Under the pieces are notes generated by a model. It did no database searches, was not told the origin of the DNA, and saw only the letters and a program-made list of their open reading frames with translations. Both the position numbers and the translations under genes were made by a program. A stretch of 64,000 nt of DNA from Ectobius pallidus (Eukaryota; Arthropoda; Insecta; Blattodea; Ectobiidae), in NCBI GenBank assembly GCA_964059195.1, contig CAXKWD010000006.1, positions 63,505,073 through 63,569,072 of the forward strand, read 5' to 3'. Below are positions 46,334-57,212 of this stretch, piece by piece. How positions within the stretch are numbered: position 1 is the stretch's first letter; each line of letters opens with the position of its first letter.

Positions 46334-47003
46334 TAGACCTGGGATTTTAAGGCAAATGCCTATTTTGTTCCTTATGAAATAACATGAATTTTTTAAAATA
46401 TGTTGACATTTCATGATAAATCACTTATATTTATAGAGGTTTGTAGTGTCCTAAAATGCCTATTTGGATCTTTGGAGCCTATTTTTACTATTTTAGTACC
46501 TAAAATGCCTATTCTGTACATTTAAAATAAAATTGAACTTCTGTAACTTTTACAATCATTTAATGGACATCCCTGAATGAAAAGCAGAACAGCAGAGGGT
46601 GGGTTTTTTTCACAGGAACTTGATTTTCCCAAACAATTGTCGCCAAAGCAATGCTGACTGACGGGGGAGGATTAGCTCAGTAAAAAGGGACATACTGTGT
46701 CAATTTTTCATAAAAACCAAAACTGTTTTTGATAAATGTATTTTTAATTCTGTCTTAATTTTGCAATTATTTCTGTTAAGAATAGGTAGGTTATACCACG
46801 CTTCTAACAGTAAAAAAAAAAAAGATCACGTTACAGTTTAAGAGCATATTGTAGTATTTTAAAGTCTATTTTCTGTCTATTTACACTTTTTAAAGCATAT
46901 TTTAAGTGCCTATTTTATCTTTTAAAAGCCTAATTACTTGTTTTAAAAGCCTATTTTAGGTGCCTAAAACTAATTTTTTTTAGAGCCTAAAATCCCAGGT
47001 CTA
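46334..47003. mobile_element. 670 bp hAT MITE with 8 bp TSD
   Basis: The left end TAGACCTGGGATTTTAAGGC and the right end (reverse complement TAGACCTGGGATTTTAGGCT) form the TIRs. ATAATGAT is exactly duplicated at 46326-46333 and 47004-47011. The interior contains many GCCTATTTT-like repeats. The 8 bp duplication supports hAT. Removing it restores the interrupted repeat body. Confidence 0.92.
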
Positions 47004-47334
47004 ATAATGATACAAGAAATTCTTAATTTGTCAACATTTCAGAAAATGCACTGACAATAATATTAATGATGTCTTAGTGTAAGCGTACGATTCGCTGACA
47101 TGTTTGTTTCAGGTTTAAAGCAGCCGTATAGATTATGAAAATTCAATCTAAATTCAATTTGTCAGAAAGTGCATTAGGTCTATTTGCTTTCACAGGAGCG
47201 TTTAAACTGAAAAATACTTTAACATATAATGTAGATATCGGTAGCCGTACATTTTGATAGAATGCACAATATTATATCAACAGCAGCTGCGTTTAATTAT
47301 TCAACGGCTATATTTAAGTTTTATTAAGTACCCA

Positions 47335-48065
47335 AATGGTACTTTATAAGATTGTGTGGGCGACGGGAAAATGTCTGTCCCTCTCTCCGTCCGTCCGTCC
47401 GTCCGTCTGTCCATCCGTCCGTGTGTCTGTACGCTTTATTAGATTTTCATGACACTTGGTATAAGGATTTATAACTTCCATGGGAAGAAACCCATTGATA
47501 TTGGACCAATTTGGTTGACCGGTACCGGAGTAATGCCCAATTCAGTACCTATTTTATGGTATTAGACCTATATTAGAAAGAATTTATCAAATGCAAATCA
47601 ATTCACATGGCAAAATATTGTTTACACTCTTCATATACGGCTTTTGAAGTTGCAATACAGTTAACTACGGCATATTCCTTCACATAATTATGATTATCAA
47701 ACTAGTCAGATGTTTGTTTATTTCGTTGATCAAGTTGAAGTGAGTACTACATGAATACTGTTATATACAGAAGGTATATTATTGTGAAATAATTAGGCCT
47801 ACGTACATTAAGCGGAGTTCTTTGCCAGTGTATTTTGTAAAATGTTGACATATTTTAAGAATTTCTTATACCAATGTATATGAGTTTGAATTAAAGTTAA
47901 GTATCAAACTTTAGACCATTGTTCTTCCGTAAGCCCTGCTCAATGAATCGTTCTGTTGCTTAACTCTGAGATCGATTACAAAAATAACTTATTTTCTGCA
48001 AATCATAATTGCAATTATCACTGATTAAACAAAAGTATTCTTTGTTACATCAGTTTACTTGATTT
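47335..48065 (-). repeat. CCGGTACCGG family copy, inverted
   Basis: On the plus strand the tail comes first in reverse (ACTTTATAAGATTGTGTGGG, a run of CGTCCGTCC, then GGTTGACCGGTACCGGAGTA), followed by the reversed body (GCCTACGTACATTAAGCGGA, GTAAGCCCTGCTCAATGAAT). It covers the full body and is the best inverted partner of the 17.9 kb copy. Confidence 0.85.
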
Positions 48066-48194
48066 TATTTACATTGACATCGTTATAAAGAAATGAATCA
48101 ATCAAGGCTGGCTAATAATATCAATAAGCGAGCGACAATTTGATACGTAATGTTTGTATATTGTGGACCATGTGATCTTGTTGTAGCATGTTAT

Positions 48195-48600
48195 AGCCTA
48201 GTCCACCGCTGTGGTGTACGGGATGCGTTCGCTCCTTTCACGCAGCGAGCCCGGGTTCGAATCCTGGTCGGGAGAAGTTACCTAGCCTAGGTGTTACCTA
48301 GGTGTTACCTAGGTGGGGTTTTCTGGTCCCCAGATATCATCAGGCCGTCATTATCATTTTCATCCCATCCTCGCCTTGTTTGGAGTGAGTGAGTGTGTGT
48401 GAATGGTGTGTCTCGTCCTATGTGTTCGTGTTTCTCGGAGGTGGCCCGGCATTGGGCTGATCACTCATCCGGGGAGGCCCTCCTTGTCCTTGTCTGGTCA
48501 AAAAGTATGTATGTGATCCATTGATAATCCCTCTCCCGACAGGTCGCGGCCCTGTAAGGTTCGGGCGGCTTGGGTCGCTTAAATCCTAAAAGGGAGAGGT
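48195..48600 (+). mobile_element. tRNA-derived SINE, long form
   Basis: The head has CACCGCTGTGGTGTACGGGA and the B-box GCCCGGGTTCGAATCCTGG. The body carries a triple GTTACCTAGGTG repeat, TCATCAGGCCGTCATTATCA, GGAGGTGGCCCGGCATTGGG and CTGATCACTCATCCGGGGAG, ending near AAAAGGGAGAGGTAAAAC. It sits beside the inverted 47.3 kb repeat. Target duplications were not found. Confidence 0.75.
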
Positions 48601-48899
48601 AAAACTAAGACAAAGAAAGAAATTTATAAAATTAATATTGTGTTTGTATGCTGTCGAATAGACAGATAATAAAATTTATGTAAGTACCAGCTGGACAGAA
48701 CTTCTGGAAATGAAAATAAGTAATTTTGCTTATTATTTCTACTTATAGAAACTGATACACCTGAACTTGTCTTGTTTACCTTAGTTACCGGTACTAATGC
48801 TTATGGGAACTCGGCCGCTGATTGGCTGTCCGCGAGCCAATCAAAATGCTTCGGGTTTTCGAACAACGCAGATTGTATTATAATAGATGTGACCGTTAA

Positions 48900-49065
48900 T
48901 TAGTCGTTATTCAGGTATCGGTCAACCGATTTGGTCCAAAATCACTACGCTTCTTTCAATTGACGTTATAAATGCATATGCCAAGTTTCATGAAAATCCG
49001 ATAAAGCATTCAGATATTTTCCCGTCCACCACACAATCTCAAAAAGTACCATTCTGGCACTTAAT
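48900..49065 (+). repeat. CCGGTACCGG family tail unit
   Basis: Tail only: GTATCGGTCAACCGATTTGG, AATGCATATGCCAAGTTTCA and CACCACACAATCTCAAAAAG, ending in GGCACTTAATAA. Confidence 0.75.
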
Positions 49066-49570
49066 AAAGAATATTAATAATTTTTCTGCAGCAAATATTG
49101 GTAACCTTGCAACAAGAAATAACTTACTTATAAACCAAGAATCCCTTCTAAGAAGGAGGAAACCTTTAATGAATCTGACAATATCACTTCAAACTTTTTA
49201 ATGTGGTATCAACAAGCACTGAAAACTTATCTGACAATAAATTGAACTCCATTGTGAAAAACGCATTATGATGAATATTCCAATAGGCTATATTGTAGTG
49301 ATGTATTATTGTTATGCTATTAATAATTTTGTAGACAGTCGAATGCAAAAGAAGCACTTTTAACGGTAGATGATATTAATTAAAAGGAGAAAATTATGCC
49401 ACAGGGTGTTATAAAATTACGACATTCCAGGGTGACCAACTTTGATTGCTCCGCGTGGAAAATACTTACAGCTGTTGTAAATCGCCATTGGGTTGGTATC
49501 TCATATTGAGAACGCCTGGTGGTATACTGGGATATGTCAGTTGGAGAATTTAATGTTGTACCGGTATGTT

Positions 49571-49641
49571 GCCATGGAGGCTCAGTGGTAGAGCAGCGGC
49601 ACGGAGAGCCGAAGATCCTGGTTCAAATCTCGACCATGGCA
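49571..49641 (+). other. tRNA-like SINE head, unit 1
   Basis: It folds as a near-tRNA: acceptor GCCATGG/CCATGGC pairs over all 7 bp, the D-arm is GCTC...GAGC, the A-box is GGCTCAGTGGTAGAGC, and the T-loop is GGTTCAAAT. The anticodon arm has one mismatch, and the base before the anticodon is C rather than the usual T. The T-stem has mismatches. I call it a tRNA-derived SINE head, not a functional tRNA. Confidence 0.6.
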
Positions 49642-49860
49642 TTGAATATTTCGGGCTGACTCTACCTTTACACCTTAGCCTACTCACGGCCAGTGTGAAA
49701 GAATTATCATTCCACTGTGTCCTACTAGTGGTTAACAATGAAACCCGGGCCTTAACGTAGTTACAGGTTGTAAGTCGCCACTGGGTTATCTCATATTGAG
49801 AACGCCTGTTGATATACCGGGATATGTCAGTTGGAGAAATTAAGGTTGTACCGGCATGTT

Positions 49861-49931
49861 GCCATGGTAGCTTAGTGGTAGAGCAGCGTCACAAAGAGCC
49901 GAAGTTCCTGGTTCAAATCCCGGCTATGACA
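49861..49931 (+). other. tRNA-like SINE head, unit 2
   Basis: Duplicate of 49571-49641. It keeps GTAGCTTAGTGGTAGAGC and GGTTCAAATCCCGG, with a better T-stem but two mismatches in the acceptor (GCCATGG against CTATGAC). Confidence 0.55.
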
Positions 49932-50015
49932 TGGAATTTTTAAGTCTGACTCTACCTTTCCATCTTAGCCTAGGCCTACACACGGCCAGTGTGGAAGAAT
50001 CATTCCACTGTTAAC

Positions 50016-50521
50016 GCATTGTTTATACACCGTCTGCCAACAGATGTAATTGGATTCAAGGTTCTGTACCTGCTGAATGAATTTTAAAATGCATGAAAGT
50101 AATCTAAATTGAAGTTTTAAATTACTTTGTACAAGCATAATTTAAAAATAGACTTAATAAAAAAGTTTCTCAAACTATTAATGTTTTCGAGTTACCGATA
50201 CGGTATTTAGATCTTGCTGAAACACATACTACCTTTCGCTAATTAATGTTGTGAAATGTGAGACGGATTATAACAAATACCTTTCACACTAATACATATG
50301 TAAGTGATTAACTAAATTATAAAGAGCTTGTTCGTAATAGCATTAAATGAATATATTTCTGAATCAATCTAACATTAATGAATTTCATGTTGACCTTCGA
50401 GAGGCTAATATAAGTTATATATGCGAAAAAATCCACCTTTTACCCCCATTAATATAGTGGTCCTATCTTCACCCTAAGAAGATAATGAGAATTAATTCCA
50501 TACACAGGAGAATCAAGGCTT
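50016..50521. other. unannotated AT-rich stretch
   Basis: No gene or repeat recognised. Confidence 0.4.
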
Positions 50522-53087
50522 GTAAACTACAGAGGTAGCGTATTCCGGCGAGTTTATAGGACAGGGGGTTGCGGCGAGCAGGCGAGTATGTGACGTCACA
50601 AGATTCCAGATCTCGCAATTTTCAGTTTTTACTCAGTCTAGAAAATCTTACACCGCGTGATTAAACTCGTAACCTTTAATTAACCCGTGGTCGGATTCCT
50701 GTGGAATTTATACAGAAATAATCTACACACATCAGCCCTACTGATGGTTAAAACAGAGCCTTAAAAAAGCGGACACAAATGTTTTTATTTCATTTTATAA
50801 ACATCACCCGTTACACAAAATTTATGGAGGGAGAAGCAAATTTCACTATGCGACAATTTTTTGTATTTTTGTGTCCCGAAAAAACTTCAAGCGAGAAAGT
50901 TTTAGTGAAATAATTGAATTTTAATACAAATGAAGTTCCAGCCCCATATCTCGAATGGTTTACGAGTAATTGAGTGGTAATTATTCCGGGCGCTTCAAGG
51001 TGTCAGAATGATTTGGCGCTTCAAGCACGACAGTAGAGAGCAGGGTGCCGCTGACAAAGCTTCTACTACTACTGATCTCGGCCGCAGTCTTTTAGGATAG
51101 ATATTACCAGTACATACTGTTTTTAATAATACAAATGGAAGGTGCTTTAGAAAGTGCAATTAACTGAACCATTATGCCGGGCCAGATATGTGCTGTGGCA
51201 GTGTGTAACAGTAATTTTGTAGATTGTAGAAAACAGCTGAGATGTGAACTGTTCTGTTATTCAAGTTACTTAAAATGTTCTTCTGATTCTACAGCATTTG
51301 TCTTTAAAATCTTGTAAAAATCTCCCAAAGGATCTAGATTTGAATAGAAATTATATAATACAGGTAGGCCTATATAACAGCTAAAGGGTGATTTGTTCTA
51401 ATATTTTGTTGCCTAGAAAATATTCCTCATTCTAGAGGTTATGTTAGTATAATTTGATGAAAATTTGTTAAAGAATGTATCCTATATTTGTATAGAAATT
51501 GTACCTTATAATAAGGGTAGAAAACAACTACGGGAATTTTTATGTATCAATATTAACATGTACAGTACTAATGTTATTATTACATTGCGTAGACTATTGT
51601 AGAGTATTAATATGTGTTAATATTGTAATCAAAGCAATACATTTATATTAATAATAATTTTCTCCGGGTTATATGGGGTAAGTTATGTAGGTAATGATTG
51701 GTGAAACACGGCCAAAAGTGTACATCTGTATACAAATTATGTAACGACAGAGATAATATAGACCTAATAAACTAAGGGATGGTTTGTGAATTGCAGGGCA
51801 GGGAAACTTTCATGAGCAGCACAACGAAAAGAGGCGCAGGATCTTTAAAATCGACGTCTCAACATAACAAAAAGGACACAAATTGCTTCGCAATGCATTC
51901 TACATAAATCACACAATATTTCAAAGGATTTTTCCATGAATTTTTCATTAAAAAGTATCATCGTCTTGCCCTAACTATAACCCGATAGCATGCTCTTAAA
52001 GCCTCGGCAATTCAATTTTAACTGTAATACGTTTTCATGTTGATAAATTATATTAAAATATGAAAAGGGCGTAACAAGATATTAAACTAATAAGGCATTT
52101 GACAAGGTAATTAGAAATAAAAGTTACTAGCACAAAGGATCAAAAAATAAAATAAATAATTCAACAAATATCTAAATAACAGTAGTGCAGATTTACAAGA
52201 TTAGGAAAAAGTTTAATTCATTCTTTTCCCCAGCGGGTCAATCTTTCAGTATGGGTACAAGTAGCCAGTTAATATCCTTTATTATTGAGTCCACGATTAA
52301 AATATTTAAGGATTTTTACGTAATTGCTAGTAGGCCTATTTTATAGAATAAAAAAGACCTCTGTACCGTTCCGATAGCTATATCGCCTTGAGTAATTACC
52401 ACTCTATTACTCGTAAACCATTCAAAATATAAACGTGGTACTTGATGTATAATAAAATTCAAATATTTCCCTAAAGCTCACATGCTTGAATCATTTTCTG
52501 GTCACAGAAATAAAATAAGCTCACATGCTTGAATCATTTTCTGGTCACAGGAATAAAACAATTGTCGCATAGTCAAATATGCTTATTCCTGAACATTTCA
52601 CGGTCGTCACAAATCACTCCGACACTGAAGCGCATGGAATAATTACCACTTAATTACTCGTAAACCATTCGAGATATGGGGCTGGAACTTCATTTGTATT
52701 AAAATTCAATTATTTCACTAAAACTTTCTCGCTTGAAGTTTTTTCGGGACACAAAAATACAAAAAATTGTCGCATAGTGAAATTTGCTTCTCCCTCCATG
52801 AATTTTGTGTAACGGGTGATGTTTATAAAATGAAATAAAAACATTTGTGTCCGCTTTTTTAAGGCTCTGTTTTAACCATCAGTAGGGCTGATGTGTGTAG
52901 ATTATTTCTGTATAAATTTCACAGGAATCCGACCACGGGTTAATTAAAGGTTACGAGTTTAATCACGCGGTGTAAGATTTTCTAGACTGAGTAAAATCTG
53001 AAAATTGCGAGATCTGGAATCTTGTGACGTCACACACTCAAGTGCTGCGATTGGTCTATCCCGGAATACGCAACCTGTATAGTTTAC
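50522..53087. mobile_element. 2.6 kb element with ~460 bp inverted ends
   Basis: The left arm (about 50522-50985) and right arm (about 52626-53087) are reverse complements over most of their length. They start GTAAACTACAGAGGT on the left and GTAAACTATACAGGTT (minus strand) on the right, and share GCGTATTCCGG, TGTGACGTCACA and ACACATCAGCCCTACTGATG. An extra diverged copy of the inner arm lies at about 52380-52610, with a 40-odd bp local duplication (GCTCACATGCTTGAATCATT twice). No target duplication is clear. Family unknown; long TIRs occur in several DNA-transposon groups. Confidence 0.8.
51174..51317 (+). CDS. 47-codon peptide with THAP-like N-terminal cysteine pair
   Basis: The ATG at 51174 opens MPGQICAVAVCNSNFVDCRK and the frame ends at TAA 51315-51317. 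The spacing M-x4-C-x4-C at the very N-terminus matches the start of THAP zinc-binding domains (C2CH), which occur in P-element-type transposases and derived host proteins. The later Cys and His and the AVPTF-like end are not seen in this short frame. It would have to be the first exon or a truncated relic. It sits centrally in the long-TIR element, where a transposase would be expected. This is suggestive only. Confidence 0.3.
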   Translation: MPGQICAVAVCNSNFVDCRKQLRCELFCYSSYLKCSSDSTAFVFKIL

Positions 53088-53479
53088 TGATCTTGCAGGA
53101 GAATGACATTAAAAATATATTGAGGCTTGTATTGAGGCAAACTAAGAGTTTGTATAAAGAGTGGTAGAAATTATTACCTTATAATTAGTGAGTACATTTC
53201 TTTTGCTGCAAATAAGTGCTTGTAATTGTGATGATGGTCACACCTGCGTCATCTACCTCCTTCATTGGTTGATGGTTAAATTTGACCAAATTTGACCACA
53301 TGTCAACTCTCACATCCATTACCGTGCTTTCCTTAATCGGACCGCTATGTCTTTATAATTGCAGCTCCTCTTGGGTCATCAAGAGTGCACCTCGTTCCAG
53401 ACCTACGTAATACAGAAATAATTCAAAGGTTATGGGGATCTGACCTGGGCTTCCAGACGGTTTCATTAATGCTAACCAG

Positions 53480-53890
53480 TGTAATCTAGATGCCTATCTA
53501 CCAATCTCGTGTAAAACGAATTAAAATAATTAAAAAGAAGTATTTACGATACTGCATTAAAAACCCACCACCCTTCTTCCTATAGAGACAAATTATCAAA
53601 CATTCAATTACTTAAAGATTTGGCATGATTTTCCTAAATAACCGTAGAAACAGAGCACAACATACACTTCTTCACAAATCTATAAACGGACTGATAGACA
53701 ATTTACAGTTTCTTTCAAATATACAGTTTAATGTTAGATCTTCTAATCTCCAAAAGCGACAGCCTTTTTAAGTTCAGATGCCAAAGACTCTCTTGTACAA
53801 AAATTCTCCCGTTATAGCTTGTTTAATAAACTCATCATATGTGCTGTAAACTTGGATTTCGCAGATCCGATATGTCTCCCCCCCTTTATT
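53480..53890 (+). pseudogene. CR1/Jockey-type LINE C-terminal remnant
   Basis: Readable pieces in shifting frames are KIIKKKYLRYCIKN, NRRNRAQHTLLHKSINGLID, LLSNIQFNV-like sequence (LSNIQFNVRSSN) and PKTLLYKNSPV. Their order resembles the tail after the RT domain of CR1- and Jockey-clade proteins (LHKxxNGxID ... IxFxVPxRxxR ... NSPxxR). There are several stops and at least one frameshift. The following 300 bp to about 54195, ending in a TAAAG-repeat, may be its 3' UTR or the tail of the adjacent SINE. Confidence 0.6.
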
Positions 53891-54195
53891 TTTGTTTTTT
53901 GTTAAATTAGGAAATATTAATTTCAACTTGAATGTTGGGCACCAGATTTCTTATCATTGTAACAGTGTGTCCTGTTCTTTTCTTTTCTTCTCAATTATTG
54001 ATATAGATTTAACGATCGTTTAGATTTGTGTTCATATATCAAAATGTTTGATTACAATATTACTTTTTCCCAATTTCTCAGTTCCACATGTTCGCAGTGT
54101 CAATTAGATTTAATTATCATAAGTCACAGTTAAATAGTTCATAGTTGTATGTCTTCATATGATACCTATTTATCTGTTTCTATCTTGTAAATAAA

Positions 54196-54375
54196 GTAAA
54201 GTAAAGCGTTCCCTATACAGGTCATGGAGGCCCAGAGGGTTCCAGGAGACTGAGGCTCACAGATTTTAGATATTCGGCACGTGAAGGTGGTAAGGTTGTC
54301 AGCCTTTCGCACCTGCCGCCTTTACCTCCAGGATTGCTTCTCGTACTCATTTCTATTCTCATTTCGTGATGACAT
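54196..54375 (-). mobile_element. partial SINE of the 24.9 kb family, inverted
   Basis: The minus strand matches the 3' half of the 24879-25179 SINE: CCTCCATGACCTGTATAGGG, GGTTGTCAGCCTTACC-like sequence (plus strand GGTGGTAAGGTTGTCAGCC) and the (ACTTT)n tail, which reads TAAAGTAAAGTAAAG on the plus strand. The tRNA head is missing. Confidence 0.8.
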
Positions 54376-54427
54376 TTCTCATTTCTATTATTGTAGGCAA
54401 ACAATAAATAACAACTAAACGCCGGAT

Positions 54428-54483
54428 GGTCGGATAGTAGGCCTAGTCCCTATACCTGGAGGGACTAGGCCTACCATCCGACC
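54428..54483. repeat. 23 bp snap-back hairpin at a SINE tail
   Basis: The stem at 54428-54450 is the reverse complement, with one mismatch, of 54461-54483 (GGGACTAGGCCTACCATCCG...). The loop is 10 nt. The right stem is normal 3'-terminal SINE sequence. The left stem lies where the SINE tail should be, so it looks like a fold-back copy made during cDNA synthesis or repair. Confidence 0.8.
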
Positions 54484-54715
54484 TCTGCGTCATCTACCAT
54501 AGTCAGATGTCAGAACTGGGAGCATGTGGTCAGCAATGCCAACACCCATCGCTGATCAAGATGGCTTCCCTTCCTGAGCGCTACTGCTTAACCAATTAGC
54601 TCCTCAGTTTGTATCACGAGTGCACCACGATTCAGACCTCCCTACCTCATAAAAATCCGGGGGGTACCGGGAAGCGAATCCGGGCCTTCGGATCCGTAGC
54701 CAGCGACGCTAACCA
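54461..54715 (-). mobile_element. SINE of the 21.3 kb family
   Basis: Shares CTGCGTCATCTACCATAG, CATGTGGTCAGCA and AGCTCCTCAGTTTG with the 15.9 and 21.3 kb copies. It includes the tRNA-like head on the right (plus-strand CGGGAAGCGAATCCGGGCC, the complement of a B-box). It is more diverged than the 21.3 kb copy. Confidence 0.8.
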
Positions 54716-55879
54716 TGAGACCACTCAAAGAAAATGAATAATAAATATAAATACTTTGATCACCCCTGTGACAGAGTGTCAGTTTTAAAATCCGTTTTTC
54801 ATTAAGAAAGCGGTTGAAGCATTTGTATACAAATGAAACTACAATGTGATGTCATTTCATAAAGTTGCTTTATTAATATTCGGAACCCATGCCGACTCTC
54901 GCAGCCACTTTCACTCAACCTTTGCAGTGGATGCCAAGCAGCAGTTATAATGTTAAAATCTCACAGTCGCTACGTGAGCACTGCAACTTATGATTTAATT
55001 ATTCCGCTACAATCGAATTAGGCCTGTGAATCAGGGAGGGTTCATTATAGAAAGATTGAATTAATGCTACTGTTGTAGTAATAGGAGCATAGGTGACTAC
55101 ATCCTGAGTTAGATAATGTCAAATACACGTTTGCACTCTATAGCAAACGGATGCTTTGACTTGTTCGATAATCATTAGTGACGTGTTTCGCTGCGCTCTT
55201 CTTAGAAAACGTCCTTTGTATTCAGGTTTGATATATTGCATTACAAACCTGCAGTGCGTCTCACTTTAAAATATGTCAAAGTAATGTATTTACCGTATAT
55301 AGAGTTAGCGTCTTAAGTCTCAGAAGGATTAACTGAAAGTCAAGACATGATATATACTGAGTTCGTAGAGTGGATTAAGAGGGAATGGTTTCGTAATAAA
55401 ATTGTGTTAGAATTATTACGAGTACATTTAAGCTAGCGTTAATAATCTTGAAAGTCACTTTAAACTTTTCACTGCTACTGACGTATAAATGCGTCACCGC
55501 AAAAAAATGTAAAAAAGCAAAGATGGAGTAATATTTTATGTAACACGAGAGGATTTTTATCCACGTGTTACGATTGTTCGTTCCATTGTTCCGCTGAAAT
55601 TTTCTTCATGGATTTAAAACTTTGAGCCCACTGATGATTTTACTCGATTGATATATTATTAATATACGTAGGCCTATAAAAGCTCTTCAAGGATTAAAGT
55701 TGTCTTTCATAGACTAAGAATACCGTACCTAAAACTTCTTAATTAGGTAGATTTTCGAAGAAAAATCTACCTATTGCAATGGATACCACTTTATGATTTT
55801 CGAAAAATTCTTTCATATCTTTACGTTTCATGCGCCCCTAAGTACGAAACCACCGCCCGTTCAAAAAAAAAAATTGTGA

Positions 55880-55910
<31 letters not shown>

Positions 55911-56708
55911 CTTTACACGATAGCGGCCGTAATTTTGAAGATATTTGAACCAAATTTTATTATGTTATTTCTAGGCCCAATAGTTCGGACAAGTTCGTTA
56001 ATGGGCAAAATTGGCCCAAGGGGGTGGTCGGGGGAGGGGGTTGAAATTTTTAAAAATGTATATCTCGGCCCCTATGAAGTATAGAGGGAAACTTTGTTTG
56101 AATAAATTAGAGTACTCCCTATGGAGTTCACAGTGACACCAACGATTCGGGGGTTCGAGTGAGGGTGGGGGTGGGGGTGGGGGATGAAAATTCGAAACTT
56201 TTGAAACCACGTCTTGTGGGGTATCGTTGAAAAGCTCTTGATGAGTACTCTACAAATCAATAAATAGTTTCTTGATAGCTCTCATATGACGCGAGATTTT
56301 AATGTTTGAAAATAATAACACTTGAAAGAATTATTATAATATCATAATTTTGTCTTGTTTAGCGGCTTTGCTAATTTTATTCATTGCTGATCTTGCGCAC
56401 GGCCTCCCAGAATATTATATCCTATTATTGTTGTCAAAACTATTGATTTTAGGCTCTTCCTCTTTACTGCAGGTTTGCCATGCCAAGGCTAAAGAAGAAG
56501 AGTGCTATGCAGCGACAATAAATTAAATCAAAAGCACTTCGAAATCTACCTCCGCCTGTAGGCCTGCCTAAAGGGATTTTTTTATTATGTTGTAGCAATA
56601 CAGACATATCATATCTACAAAGTGAACCTTAGCTTTTCACAAGATTAAAATTATCTGAAACTATGTTTTCCCACTCACCACATGAAATTTTCGTATGGGA
56701 GATATTAA
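54716..56708. other. unannotated stretch with possible TE-derived sequence
   Basis: Contains a near-palindrome GTAGATTTTCGAAGAAAAATCTAC (about 55747-55770), an AT run (about 55882-55911) and G-rich tracts near 56020-56040 and 56160-56182. The minus-strand proline/histidine-rich open stretches at 55998-56260 come from those G tracts. No gene supported. Confidence 0.45.
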
Positions 56709-56729
56709 AAAAAAATATTATTATTAAGA

Positions 56730-57044
56730 AAGAAATACAATCTTTCAGCTTCCTCCATTAAGAGGCTGCCAATGGCCAGTGCATACCTGGCAATAAGCTA
56801 TGTACATTAGGAAAACGCATACAAAACACACAGAAATATGAACATATAATAGGTACATAACAGGTACAGGTAAAGAAATACATGCAGTCAGAATATATGC
56901 TTGATATCACATAATATTCTACATCTAAGATGCATATAGGCTAGATGATTTTTCAACACAGCAATGGATCCTCTAATGGCAGCAATGGAGATGTTTGATA
57001 TGAAGTCTTTATGGAGGCCAAAACTTGTGCAGAAGTCTACGAAC
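56730..57044 (-). pseudogene. R2-like protein C-terminus and 3' UTR
   Basis: Downstream of the SINE the minus strand continues VDFCTSFGL, then ISNISIAAIRGSIAVLKNHL, the end of RLE-type LINE proteins in insects, then a 3' UTR with CAGCCTCTTAATGGAGGAAG. The VDFCTSF block picks up where the frame left off at GTIPPFF on the other side of the SINE. Confidence 0.7.
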
Positions 57045-57212
57045 AGTGTCCGTCTCCTTAGCCGCGGTTACTAAGCCCTTGGAGCCGTGGGTAAGGAGGC
57101 TGTGGGTTCGAGCCGCGCCTCGGGCATGGGTGTTTGTGTGTAATAAGGAAAAAAGGTAAACAAGGAAAAAATAAAAAACAAAAGGAAAGAATAATGTAAA
57201 TAAAAAGAAGGG
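57045..57212 (+). mobile_element. tRNA-derived SINE inside the R2-like element
   Basis: The head has CTTAGCCGCGGTTACTAAGC and the B-box GTGGGTTCGAGCCGCGCC. A purine-rich AAGGAAAAAAGGTAAACAAG and AAAAAAC tail follows, resembling the SINE at 30.0 kb. It interrupts the C-terminal frame of the R2-like protein. Ends are approximate. Confidence 0.7.

Larger units (their letters stand above)
49469..50015 (+). repeat. 293 bp-period tandem duplication with tRNA-like heads
   Basis: Unit 1 (about 49469-49745) and unit 2 (about 49762-50015) both run from TTGTAA(A/G)TCGCCA(T/C)TGGGTT through ATCTCATATTGAGAACGCCT, a tRNA-like head, GGCTGACTCTACCTTT-like sequence, and CACGGCCAGTGTG. Unit 2 has a short insertion near 49968. 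The units are clearly diverged, so the duplication is old. Confidence 0.85.

Noticed and set aside
49571..49641. Possible functional tRNA gene
   Set aside because: The anticodon loop lacks the expected T before the anticodon, stems have mismatches, and it is embedded in a duplicated SINE-like unit.
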